Below are positions 1 to 7,736 of a stretch of DNA of 48,087 nucleotides, piece by piece (position 1 is the stretch's first letter; every line of letters starts with the position of its first letter). The stretch lies in the NCBI GenBank assembly GCA_902778165.1, contig CACYWQ010000025.1:1-48087 (forward strand). Direction: 5' to 3'. This stretch comes from an uncultured Lachnospiraceae bacterium (GTDB lineage: Bacteria; Bacillota; Clostridia; Lachnospirales; Lachnospiraceae). Under the pieces are notes generated by a model. It saw nothing but the letters and a program-made list of their open reading frames with translations, had not been told where the DNA came from and searched no databases. A program made the translations under genes and the position numbers.

Positions 1-8
1 TTCGATGA

Positions 9-80
9 TCCTCGATAGCTCAGCGGTAGAGCATCCGGCTGTTAACCGGAGGGTCGTTGGTTCAAACCCAACTCGGGGAG
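9..80 (+). tRNA. tRNA-Asn (GTT)
   Basis: A complete cloverleaf. The seven-base acceptor arms TCCTCGA and TCGGGGA pair with one G-T wobble. The anticodon loop CTGTTAA sits between TCCGG and CCGGA, giving anticodon GTT. The T loop contains GGTTCAAAC. The discriminator base is G80, and no CCA is encoded. It begins only 8 bases into the window, so its promoter and any upstream tRNAs are outside. Confidence 0.95.
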
Positions 81-89
81 TTGCTTAGA

Positions 90-190
90 ACAAAATCTAG
101 TCACTCGCGCCAAAGGGCGCTTCGCGAAGATTTTGTAGTCAAACCAACGTTTCGGCGGAGCCGAAACGTCCGACATTGACCTTTGGTCAA
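90..190. repeat. block of three consecutive hairpins between tRNA genes
   Basis: Three inverted repeats lie back to back. Hairpin 1 pairs ACAAAATCT (90-98) with AGATTTTGT (128-136) and encloses a GCGCC/GGCGC stem (107-111, 116-120) and the palindrome TTCGCGAA (121-128). Hairpin 2 is a perfect 10-bp stem, ACGTTTCGGC (147-156) with GCCGAAACGT (160-169), loop GGA. Hairpin 3 pairs TTGACC (176-181) with GGTCAA (185-190), loop TTT. AAACGTCC occurs twice (about 164-171 and 189-196). The block may be a palindromic intergenic repeat or a processing/termination structure behind tRNA-Asn. Its function is unknown. Confidence 0.6.
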
Positions 191-204
191 ACGTCCAGTA
201 TAAT
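176..204 (+). promoter_or_regulatory. sigma-A promoter for tRNA-Glu/tRNA-Cys
   Basis: TTGACC (176-181), a 17-bp spacer and a perfect TATAAT (199-204), ending 13 bases before tRNA-Glu. The -35 box is also the left arm of the third hairpin of the upstream block. Confidence 0.8.
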
Positions 205-217
205 AAATAAAGTGTTC

Positions 218-289
218 GGCTCCGTGGTCAAGAGGTTAAGACATCGCCCTTTCACGGCGGTAACACGGGTTCAATTCCCGTCGGAGTCA
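218..289 (+). tRNA. tRNA-Glu (TTC)
   Basis: Acceptor arms GGCTCCG and CGGAGTC pair (one G-T wobble), the discriminator is A289 and the T arm reads CGGGTTCAATTCCCG. The anticodon loop CTTTCAC gives TTC. CCA is not encoded. It is transcribed from the TTGACC/TATAAT promoter just upstream and is followed three bases later by tRNA-Cys. Confidence 0.95.
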
Positions 290-292
290 TAG

Positions 293-363
293 GGTGCCAT
301 AGCCAAGTGGTAAGGCATGGGACTGCAACTCCCTGATCGTTGGTTCAAATCCGACTGGCACCT
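293..363 (+). tRNA. tRNA-Cys (GCA)
   Basis: Acceptor arms GGTGCCA and TGGCACC pair perfectly and the discriminator is T363, the usual U73 of tRNA-Cys. The anticodon loop ACTGCAACT gives GCA. No CCA is encoded. It shares a transcript with tRNA-Glu and runs directly into an intrinsic terminator. Confidence 0.95.
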
Positions 364-375
364 CTACCTTTTAAG

Positions 376-412
376 CTCGGAAACGCAATAATATTGCGAT
401 TTCCGAGTTTTT
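376..412 (+). terminator. intrinsic terminator after the tRNA genes
   Basis: A long stem, CTCGGAAA-cgcaat-loop-attgcg-a-TTTCCGAG, spans 376-407 and is followed by a T run (408-412). Confidence 0.85.
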
Positions 413-471
413 AATTTAAATATATAATTAAGAAGACTTGAAATCAGACAGTAAAGTGAGGAAAGAATATT

Positions 472-1650
472 ATGAAAAAAAGAATGTTGACAATAGTCGT
501 ATCAATAACACTGGCATTTTCACTTGCAGCATGTGGTAAAGATGCAACAGAGACGACACAGCCTGATATAAAGGCTGAAGAAAAGAGTGACACTGAAGAT
601 GAAACGGCTGTAGGTATGCCCAATCCGTGGAGAGATTGCACGGAAGAAGAGGCATATCAGTATACACCTAACGGATTCAGCGCACCGGAGGGTTCTACCA
701 ATATCAGGTGGAGCATGTGTGAGGTAGAGGATAATACAGTTCTTCCCGGAACAATGGTTCAACTTGACTTTGATTATGACGGCTTAAGCTTTACAGCCCG
801 TCAGCAGGCAGTTGCGGGGACAGAGATTACGGATATATCAGGGCTTTATTATGATTGGACCGTTACGGATGACTGTACCATGAACAACTGGGGTGGCGGT
901 AATATGCCTTGCAGAGCCTGCAGATATGTGGGCGATGAAGGATATGTGGATCTTATCCTTTGGTTTGATATAGAGACAGGATATGCTTATTCGCTCTCTA
1001 CACAGGCTAAGGATCTTGACGGATTTGATATTCAGGCAATCGCTGAGATGATGTATGACCCGGCCAAACAGGTTGGAGCCAATGCGCCTGAAATGTCTGA
1101 ATTTGAGGAATACTCAATAGATTTCATTAAGAAGGTGTCTAAGGAGTCTGCGCCCAATGTAGATATTTCGGGATGTGATACATTCACAGATATAGTTGAT
1201 AAGGCGCTTTCAAACGGAATGGGATATGTCAATGAGGTAATCAGCGGTAATGATGTGTTGCTTGTAAGCAGTGCAACCTATGATAACCTTGACGGAAATA
1301 TGGCTGCAATTGATGCTACCGTATTTACATACAAAGACGGCAAACCATACGAACTGGGCAGTGTCACAAGTGCCGGAACGGCTTATCCCCTGACACTTAA
1401 TAACGGATATCTGTATACGGGAAGCAATCATTGGATATGTAAGTATGCGATTGCAGATGATAAGCTTATGGTCATGGAGCATATTATGATCATATATGAT
1501 GAAGACGGCAACGGAACATACTATTACGATTCCGAAGACGGTGGGGATTATAGTAATATGGATAAGAAAGAGGCTGAGAAGATATATAACGATCTTGTAA
1601 CTGAGATGTCAAACGGAACGATTTGTAATTTCTCGACCGTTTCCAAATAA
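472..1650 (+). CDS. putative secreted lipoprotein of unknown function
   Basis: 392 residues. A lysine-rich start and hydrophobic stretch lead to a lipobox (LAAC, Cys21), so the mature protein should be lipid-anchored on the outer face of the membrane. An acidic, threonine-rich linker of about 25 residues follows, then a globular region rich in Tyr, Trp and Asp with no motif I recognise. The start is supported by GAGGAAAG about 7 bases upstream. It lies between the tRNA terminator and a cysteine synthase gene 28 bases downstream and could be cotranscribed with it. Substrate-binding, adhesion or cell-wall roles are all possible; the sequence does not choose between them. Confidence 0.85.
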   Translation: MKKRMLTIVVSITLAFSLAACGKDATETTQPDIKAEEKSDTEDETAVGMPNPWRDCTEEEAYQYTPNGFSAPEGSTNIRWSMCEVEDNTVLPGTMVQLDFDYDGLSFTARQQAVAGTEITDISGLYYDWTVTDDCTMNNWGGGNMPCRACRYVGDEGYVDLILWFDIETGYAYSLSTQAKDLDGFDIQAIAEMMYDPAKQVGANAPEMSEFEEYSIDFIKKVSKESAPNVDISGCDTFTDIVDKALSNGMGYVNEVISGNDVLLVSSATYDNLDGNMAAIDATVFTYKDGKPYELGSVTSAGTAYPLTLNNGYLYTGSNHWICKYAIADDKLMVMEHIMIIYDEDGNGTYYYDSEDGGDYSNMDKKEAEKIYNDLVTEMSNGTICNFSTVSK

Positions 1651-1678
1651 TCAAAAACTAGGAGAGGAAAGAGGCTTA

Positions 1679-2614
1679 ATGATTTATTCAAATGTATTGG
1701 AGGCTATCGGTCATACCCCCATAATAAGGTTATCATCCAAGATGGTCCCGGAAGATTCAGCAGAAGTGCTGGTCAAATATGAGGGTGTTAATATTGGCGG
1801 ATCAATTAAGACAAGAACTGCCTACAATATGATATCCGAAGCTGAGAAGAATGGAATCATAACTCAGGACACGATAATAGTTGAGCCCACAAGCGGCAAT
1901 CAGGGAATCGGACTTGCCTTGATTGGTGCGGTGAAGGGTTATCGTGTAAGAATCATTATGCCGGATTCGGTATCGGAAGAGCGCAGAAAGCTCATTCGAG
2001 GATACGGTGCGGAACTTGTTCTTGTGCATGATGCCGGAGATATAGGCAAGTGTATGGATGAGTGTCTTCAGAAGGCGCTTCAGATGGAGAAGGATGATCC
2101 CAATGTATGGGTTCCTCAGCAGTTTTCCAATAAGGATAATCCGTTGGTTCACAAATACCATACAGCCCTTGAGATACTTGAACAGGTAGGCAAGACGATT
2201 GACGGCTTCTGTTCGGGAATAGGAACAGGTGGAACAATCTCAGGTATAGGTGAGACACTTAAGAACCAGTATCCGGATATAGAGATATGGGCTGTTGAGC
2301 CTGAGAATGCAGCAATACTTTCCGGCGGAAGTATCGGTACACACTTACAGATGGGAATAGGCGACGGAATTATACCGGATAATCTTAATACCAATATTTA
2401 TTCTCATATAGATATCGTTACGGATGAGGATGCGATTGAGACATCCAAGAAACTCATAAGATGCGAAGGAATTCTCTGTGGTATTTCATCAGGCACCAAT
2501 GTAACTGCAGCACTAAGACTTGCCAAGAAACTCGGCAAGGGTAAGACAGTTGTAACCGTTCTGCCTGATACGGGCGAGAGATATTTCAGTACTGAATTAT
2601 TTGAATGGGATTGA
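1679..2614 (+). CDS. cysteine synthase family PLP enzyme (O-acetylserine sulfhydrylase-like, variant active site)
   Basis: 311 residues, the usual length for CysK/CysM proteins of fold-type II PLP enzymes. The N-terminus IGHTPIIRL is the family hallmark. Lys44 in GGSIKTR is the expected Schiff-base lysine. GTGGTISGIG is the PLP-phosphate loop, and SSGT near the C-terminus should contact the pyridine ring. Two conserved loops differ from the CysK forms I know: the PLP-lysine motif reads NIGGSIKTR rather than NPGGSVKDR, and the substrate loop reads TSGNQGI rather than TSGNTGI. The amino acid substrate may therefore not be O-acetylserine. A strong RBS (AGGAGAGGAAAG) precedes the ATG. A thioesterase gene follows after 12 bases, so the two are probably cotranscribed. 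Confidence 0.85.
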   Translation: MIYSNVLEAIGHTPIIRLSSKMVPEDSAEVLVKYEGVNIGGSIKTRTAYNMISEAEKNGIITQDTIIVEPTSGNQGIGLALIGAVKGYRVRIIMPDSVSEERRKLIRGYGAELVLVHDAGDIGKCMDECLQKALQMEKDDPNVWVPQQFSNKDNPLVHKYHTALEILEQVGKTIDGFCSGIGTGGTISGIGETLKNQYPDIEIWAVEPENAAILSGGSIGTHLQMGIGDGIIPDNLNTNIYSHIDIVTDEDAIETSKKLIRCEGILCGISSGTNVTAALRLAKKLGKGKTVVTVLPDTGERYFSTELFEWD

Positions 2615-2626
2615 TAGGAGGATAGG

Positions 2627-3028
2627 ATGTCAAGATTAGAAGAAGCAAGGGAGATGTTCTCCAAGGACTTATATGCTACCAAATTGTCGGGTATAACGAT
2701 TGAAGAAGTCGGCGAGAACTATGCTAAATGTGCGATGAAACTCACTGAAGATCATAAGAATGCTTACGGCGGGATAATGGGCGGAGCTATATATACACTG
2801 GCCGATCTCGCATTTGCAGTCGCATCGAACTTTGATAAGCCGGCATCTACGGTAAGCCTTGTGGGTACGGCAACGTTCTTATCAATGACTAGAGGAAGTA
2901 TCCTGTATGCAGAGGCTTCGCTTATAAAAGACGGCAAGACTAACTGTTTCTATGATGTCAGAGTTTATGATGATCTTGGGCGAGATATTGCCGTTGTATC
3001 ATTTACCGGTGCGCATCTAAGCAAATAG
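2627..3028 (+). CDS. PaaI-type hotdog-fold thioesterase
   Basis: 133 residues, typical of single-domain hotdog thioesterases that hydrolyse acyl-CoA esters. The segment HKNAYGGIMGGAIYTLAD matches the family pattern N-x-x-G-x-x-H/M-G-G, in which a glycine-rich turn precedes the long central helix. The following Asp (AD in TLADLAF) is the usual catalytic acid. No signal peptide is visible, so it should be cytosolic. The ATG has a GGAGGATAGG ribosome binding site overlapping the end of the cysteine synthase gene. The substrate is not evident; aryl-CoA and small acyl-CoAs are typical of the family. Confidence 0.85.
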   Translation: MSRLEEAREMFSKDLYATKLSGITIEEVGENYAKCAMKLTEDHKNAYGGIMGGAIYTLADLAFAVASNFDKPASTVSLVGTATFLSMTRGSILYAEASLIKDGKTNCFYDVRVYDDLGRDIAVVSFTGAHLSK

Positions 3029-3160
3029 GACTGATTGATAATATGATTAGTATTCAATGCTTGATAGCATTTCCCATTCTGTTGATTCTATACTATTCCG
3101 TTCCTGACATTATTAGCACTTATACTGATTTCAACTGTCGTATATGTCGGGATCAAAACA

Positions 3161-4363
3161 ATGGTGCATAATACGAGCCGAAGATTTCGAATGATTCTAA
3201 TAATTTCGATGGTGCTTATTGCACTGATCGGAATTAAGATACAGCCGCTTTTTGCAAATATCAAACCTATACAGATATTTGGCATTTCTTTCTATTCGCT
3301 TCGATTGATAGCTTATGTTGTTGATGTATATCACGGACAGGAAGAAGTACACGGGTTAGAAGACTATCTTTGTTTCATTTCTTTTTTTCCTATATTTACA
3401 GCAGGTCCCATCGAGAAAAGTGAACATCTTATCAAAGAACTGTCGGTATATAAGGCTTTCGATGAAAAGATTGCATATAGAGGCTTTATCATGATACTGT
3501 ACGGACTGTTCTTTAAGCAGGTAATCGCTGACAGAATAGGAGTTATGGTAGACGAAGTGTATGGCGATATAAGCGGATATTCCGGCGCTGTCTGTCTGCT
3601 TATCGTAGTCTTGTATTCTGTACAGATATATGCTGATTTTGCAGGATACAGTTATATCGCCATGGGTATGTCAGGAATGCTTGGTATAGATGTAGTGAAG
3701 AACTTTAACAGGCCGTATCTGACTGTAAGCATAAGGGATTTCTGGAGAAGGTGGCATATATCCTTAAGCAGATGGCTCAGGGATTATATATATATTCCCC
3801 TCGGAGGGAATAAGAAGGGACAAATCAGAAAGAGCATTAATATAATGATTACCTTTCTTATAAGCGGATTGTGGCATGGCATCGGCTTAAATTTCTTGGT
3901 ATGGGGCGGATTGCACGGTTTGTATCAGGTGGTTGAAGATACAGGCTTAAAGTTATTTAAGAAGAAATCTGATTCCTTAATTGGTCGGGTATTGCATATT
4001 ATTCTTACGTTTATTCTTGTGACAATCGCATGGATATTCTTCAGATCCGACAGTGTATCACAGGCAACAGAGATGATCCTCAGGATCATAACAGATTGTA
4101 ATATCGGATCTTTAACACAGGGGACAATATTTGAACTTGGACTTGGAAGTATTCAGATAACCGGATTGTTGATTGCACTTATCATAATGGTTGTATCTGA
4201 TATTATGCTTGAAAATAACATAATTTCGCTTGATAAGTTTACCTCTTGCCCTGCTGTAATTCGATGGGTGGTAAGTTATGTCATGATTATCTGGGTGGTC
4301 ACTGCCGCAATACAGCTATACGGAACGGGTGAAACAGCCGGATTTATTTATGCTGCGTTTTAA
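3161..4363 (+). CDS. MBOAT family O-acyltransferase, AlgI/DltB-like, apparently truncated at the N-terminus
   Basis: 400 residues, polytopic. FGISFYSLRLIAYVVDVY, DFWRRWHISLSRWLRDY-IYIPLGGNKKG and the catalytic-histidine motif SGLWHG identify the membrane-bound O-acyltransferase family that passes acetyl groups across the membrane to a polysaccharide or cell-wall acceptor. Relatives are usually about 450-480 residues and begin with a helix ending in a YY.VP motif. Here that helix is encoded from an ATG at 3043 (MISIQC...LILYYSVP) in a different frame, while the 3161 frame can be read back hydrophobically only to a stop at 3083. The 5' end therefore looks deleted and frameshifted, and the ATG at 3161 has a poor RBS. 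The downstream SGNH partner gene is intact. The protein may be a non-functional remnant, or a start inside helix 2 may be used. Confidence 0.75.
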   Translation: MVHNTSRRFRMILIISMVLIALIGIKIQPLFANIKPIQIFGISFYSLRLIAYVVDVYHGQEEVHGLEDYLCFISFFPIFTAGPIEKSEHLIKELSVYKAFDEKIAYRGFIMILYGLFFKQVIADRIGVMVDEVYGDISGYSGAVCLLIVVLYSVQIYADFAGYSYIAMGMSGMLGIDVVKNFNRPYLTVSIRDFWRRWHISLSRWLRDYIYIPLGGNKKGQIRKSINIMITFLISGLWHGIGLNFLVWGGLHGLYQVVEDTGLKLFKKKSDSLIGRVLHIILTFILVTIAWIFFRSDSVSQATEMILRIITDCNIGSLTQGTIFELGLGSIQITGLLIALIIMVVSDIMLENNIISLDKFTSCPAVIRWVVSYVMIIWVVTAAIQLYGTGETAGFIYAAF

Positions 4364-4371
4364 GTATCAAT

Positions 4372-5319
4372 ATGAAAAAGACAATAGTTAAGACAATTGC
4401 ATTTCTGATACCGCTTTTGCTTATTCTGGCAATGATTGATCTGGCATCATTTACCTCTGTGGGCGATGCCGTCCTCAGTAAGGTATTTATGTCTCAGAAT
4501 TACAGACATGTCGGATCAATGGTGGCATCGCCTGCCATTAAGTCGGCACAGACAGAGAGTTCACATACCAAAGTTGTACTTGGAGATTCAATGTTTACTC
4601 ACGTGTTTGCAGAATTCGGAGTTCAAAATGATGATTATCTGATTCTTGGAACCAATATGGCAGTAACAGTTGATGGTCAGTATATATTGGCAAGACTGTT
4701 TCTTGACTCTCACCCTAAGGCTACGGATGTGTATCTGGTGCTTCTGCCCGTCAGTTTCGCCGGAAGATATGATTCCGCTCAGAGTTACAGTTATCTGATA
4801 GAACCATTCGGACGTGCGCAGACGCTTTCATATCTGTCAGAGGATACAATAAACGGAATGAAGTCTCATTACGGAAGCCTGTTTCTTAAGAAGAACGTAA
4901 TAAGATTCTTAGACGGTTCTTCTATTAATAACAAGATATACCTGTATTATCTGCAGAAGCATGTTAACAAAGCAGATAACAACGATATTATTTCTGATGA
5001 AGCCGCATATTATCTTAAGGATTTAAGTGAAATCTGTAAGGAGAGAAATGTCAATCTGCATCTGCTTCCACCACCCGTATGTGACAGTGCGGACAATGCA
5101 GACAGGATAAACAGATTAAAAGAAGCAACTAAAAATACTGATATAGAGGATTTATTTGACAAGTATTTTGAATGTATTTCATTATATCCGGAATATATGT
5201 TTATGGACGGACACCACTTCAAATCCGAGTATCTGGATATTCAGACGCGAAGTGACTGCATAGATGACATGCAGAATAAATCGGGTGAGTTGCAGGGCCT
5301 GATTCATAAGGTCGAGTGA
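4372..5319 (+). CDS. SGNH-hydrolase-like membrane protein, partner of the MBOAT acyltransferase
   Basis: 315 residues. One N-terminal membrane anchor (about residues 8-27) is followed by an extracytoplasmic domain. GDS at residues 71-73 (VVLGDSMFTH) supplies the nucleophile serine block, and DGHH near residues 279-282 supplies the Asp-x-His end of the catalytic triad, the arrangement of AlgJ/AlgX/DltD-like acetyl-transfer partners. The gene begins 8 bases after the MBOAT gene with no convincing RBS, which suggests coupled translation. The two should act together in O-acetylation of an exported glycan or cell-wall polymer. The acceptor is unknown, because no polymer synthesis genes lie nearby. 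Confidence 0.75.
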   Translation: MKKTIVKTIAFLIPLLLILAMIDLASFTSVGDAVLSKVFMSQNYRHVGSMVASPAIKSAQTESSHTKVVLGDSMFTHVFAEFGVQNDDYLILGTNMAVTVDGQYILARLFLDSHPKATDVYLVLLPVSFAGRYDSAQSYSYLIEPFGRAQTLSYLSEDTINGMKSHYGSLFLKKNVIRFLDGSSINNKIYLYYLQKHVNKADNNDIISDEAAYYLKDLSEICKERNVNLHLLPPPVCDSADNADRINRLKEATKNTDIEDLFDKYFECISLYPEYMFMDGHHFKSEYLDIQTRSDCIDDMQNKSGELQGLIHKVE

Positions 5320-5337
5320 AATTATAAACAGATTAGT

Positions 5338-6246
5338 TTATATCATCAAGTCATCGAGTGCGGATACTCTGGAGTCCGTAGCACCTGAAGCATCTATCAG
5401 AGCGGCTTTGAGTTGAACGCTGTCTGAGCCGACATCATCTATCATCCTGATTATCGTAGTTCTGTCCGGATTAACTGTGGACAGATAAATGTTTAGACGT
5501 TCCGGAGATTGTATGTAGTCTTCCTTAAGAGTAATCCATGCCATATCATCTTCTTTCCCGTAAGCTCTGTCTCTGAGATATGTTCGTATCTTATTCTCGC
5601 TGTCAGATGATAAGAATTTATTGTGCATCAATCTCATATAACATAGAATGCACTTGTTTTTGTTAATACTCTTAACATGATTCTTCTGTGGTCCGGGCAT
5701 TTCGCCGTCTACTGATGATACCCCGTCATAAGATATATCTTCTTCGCCGCCCATGGGAGCGCCGTTACCGCCTATAACTTCGTCGGAATGTATTAGTGAC
5801 AGAAGACTGATGTCCCATCTCTCATACCAAAATTCATCGCCGATATCGTCCGCTCTTAACAAATGCTCCTTATTCATACCGGAAACGGATGCAGCAAGCA
5901 GAATGGATTGATCGATATCGCTGTCTTCAAATATAATCTCTTTAAGAGATTCACATCCGTCAAATACTCCTTTGTCGAATATTTGACCGCGAACAGTACC
6001 GCTTATTCTTACCGTATGCAGATTATCACATTTAGAGAATGACCATTCTCCGATATGCTTAATACTACCCGGAAGGAATACTTTCTTAAGAGCTCTGCAG
6101 CAAAGGAAGGCTTTCTTGTCAATGCCGATAATCCTGTTATTACCCGATAGATCAAGGATTGCTCCGGAACCTTCATATGATGTAATTATAAGCCCGCCCT
6201 CGGTCTCCTCACATATTAGTTTATAACCGTCTGTTTCTATAATCAT
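5338..6246 (-). CDS. BspA-type leucine-rich-repeat protein, last gene of the DHH-VWA-MoxR operon
   Basis: 302 residues. Residues about 20-110 carry BspA/LRR_5-type repeats (GIDKKAFLCCRALKKVFLP, then HIGEWSFSKCDNLHTVRI, then GVFDGCESLKEIIF). The remaining 190 residues have no motif I recognise. There is no signal peptide, unlike most BspA proteins, which are secreted. The ATG overlaps the stop of the MoxR gene (ATGA), indicating translational coupling and close stoichiometry. In this setting the repeats may present a protein-binding surface to the MoxR/VWA machine in the cytoplasm; that role is inferred from context only. Confidence 0.75.
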   Translation of the reverse strand: MIIETDGYKLICEETEGGLIITSYEGSGAILDLSGNNRIIGIDKKAFLCCRALKKVFLPGSIKHIGEWSFSKCDNLHTVRISGTVRGQIFDKGVFDGCESLKEIIFEDSDIDQSILLAASVSGMNKEHLLRADDIGDEFWYERWDISLLSLIHSDEVIGGNGAPMGGEEDISYDGVSSVDGEMPGPQKNHVKSINKNKCILCYMRLMHNKFLSSDSENKIRTYLRDRAYGKEDDMAWITLKEDYIQSPERLNIYLSTVNPDRTTIIRMIDDVGSDSVQLKAALIDASGATDSRVSALDDLMI

Positions 6247-7721
6247 TGCATTATCTCAAGTATCTCTCGCCTAAGGTTGTCTTTTCTGTCGCCTACCTTA
6301 AGAAGCTCGTTATATTTCTCATAAGAAGCTGAACCGAAGATTGCGAAGAAATCCGCGCTGTCTTTGGCAAGTGTTAGTTCCGTGACAAGCACAAGCATTT
6401 CATTGGATTCTTCGCCGAATATCTTGGACATTGCCGCAAAGAGATTATCTATCCGTATCTGTTCCTCGGATACTCTTTGCTTAAGCAGTGATATCTTACC
6501 ATTGTAGAATTCCTTGGCATCCTCCGCCTTAACGAGCTTATCAAGCAATTCCTTATAAATAGAGATAATAATCTTATGTTTGGTCTTATCTTTGGCAGAT
6601 AAAATGCCGGCCCTCTGCTTGTCTGCAAGTTGTTTCTCTCTTGCTGACACAAGTGTTATAAGATATGCCTTGGCGTCAGCTGTTTCTTTCGATGTAATAT
6701 TGCTTATGCTGCCTCTTATTTCTTTGAGTACATCATAGTCACGAATTATACTTTTTATTTCTGAACTGATTACATCAGATAAAAGTCCCGTGAAAGCAAG
6801 CCTTTCATCCACGGCTGAGTTATTTACTTCCGCGGCCATTTTCTCATCAACTCTGCCTTTGAATATGGCCTCTGTATCGTAGTTTTTCTTGTATTTATTA
6901 TATAGATCATAGTATGCGGCAAATTCTTTGGTTATTGTCTCGTTCTTGATGTACTGGCCGATAAGGCTGTCAGTAACCTTCTTATCGCCTTCTTCATACA
7001 GTTTGATCATATCCGAGAGATCTTCCCAACCTCTGGCTGTAACATAGTTCTTGCCGAATGCAGTCGTCTCTATGTTATAGAAGTATTCCTTGTTGGATTC
7101 AAGGAAGTTAAGGATTGCACCGTGAAGTCCGGTATCAAGTGCATATTTCTTCCATGCAGGATAGTCAGCTTCTATGTCTATTACTTTAAGTCTGTCTAAC
7201 GTCACAACATCGAATTCTCTTACGGCCTTGTTAAATTCAGGCGGATTACCAGCGGTAACAATCACCCAACCCTCAGGGACGGTATGCTTACCGAACACTT
7301 TATACTGTAAGAACTGAAGCATGGAAGGATACAAAGTCTCGGATACACAGTTAATCTCATCTAAGAATAGTATACCTTCCGTTACACCGCTTTCTTTGAT
7401 GGTATCATACACAGAAGCTATGATCTCGCTCATGGTATATTCAGATACGCTGTAAGTTGTTCCTCCGTATTCTTTCTCTTTGATAAAAGGAAGACCTAAC
7501 GCTGACTGTCTGGTATGATGTGTCATAGAATAACTTACCAGCGCAATATTTAATTCTGATGCTATTTGACTCATGATAGCAGTCTTACCGATTCCCGGTG
7601 CGCCAAGTAAGAACACGGGACGCTGTCTTATAACAGGTATCTTGTAGTCTCCGAACTCATCCTTCTTAAGATAGAGTTCAACGGTATCTTTGATATACTC
7701 TTTTGCTTCAGCAATGTTCAA
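6243..7721 (-). CDS. MoxR-type AAA+ ATPase
   Basis: 492 residues. The AAA+ core has Walker A GAPGIGKT (residues 40-47), Walker B ILFLDEIN (117-124) and sensor-1 VTAGNP (155-160), followed by a helical lid. The C-terminal half (about 250-490) is lysine/glutamate-rich and predicted helical, longer than in a minimal MoxR (about 330 residues). MoxR ATPases act as chaperone-like remodellers together with VWA-domain proteins, and the gene directly upstream encodes such a protein 15 bases away. The ATG has the RBS AGTGAGGTAATAAGC. The ATPase motifs are intact, so it should be active. Confidence 0.88.
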   Translation of the reverse strand: MNIAEAKEYIKDTVELYLKKDEFGDYKIPVIRQRPVFLLGAPGIGKTAIMSQIASELNIALVSYSMTHHTRQSALGLPFIKEKEYGGTTYSVSEYTMSEIIASVYDTIKESGVTEGILFLDEINCVSETLYPSMLQFLQYKVFGKHTVPEGWVIVTAGNPPEFNKAVREFDVVTLDRLKVIDIEADYPAWKKYALDTGLHGAILNFLESNKEYFYNIETTAFGKNYVTARGWEDLSDMIKLYEEGDKKVTDSLIGQYIKNETITKEFAAYYDLYNKYKKNYDTEAIFKGRVDEKMAAEVNNSAVDERLAFTGLLSDVISSEIKSIIRDYDVLKEIRGSISNITSKETADAKAYLITLVSAREKQLADKQRAGILSAKDKTKHKIIISIYKELLDKLVKAEDAKEFYNGKISLLKQRVSEEQIRIDNLFAAMSKIFGEESNEMLVLVTELTLAKDSADFFAIFGSASYEKYNELLKVGDRKDNLRREILEIMQ

Positions 7722-7736
7722 TGCTTATTACCTCAC

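Noticed and set aside
3043-3160. Short open frame MISIQC... upstream of the MBOAT gene as a separate small gene
   Set aside because: It reads like the first helix of MBOAT proteins and then runs into unrelated sequence; a frameshifted 5' end of the MBOAT gene explains it better.
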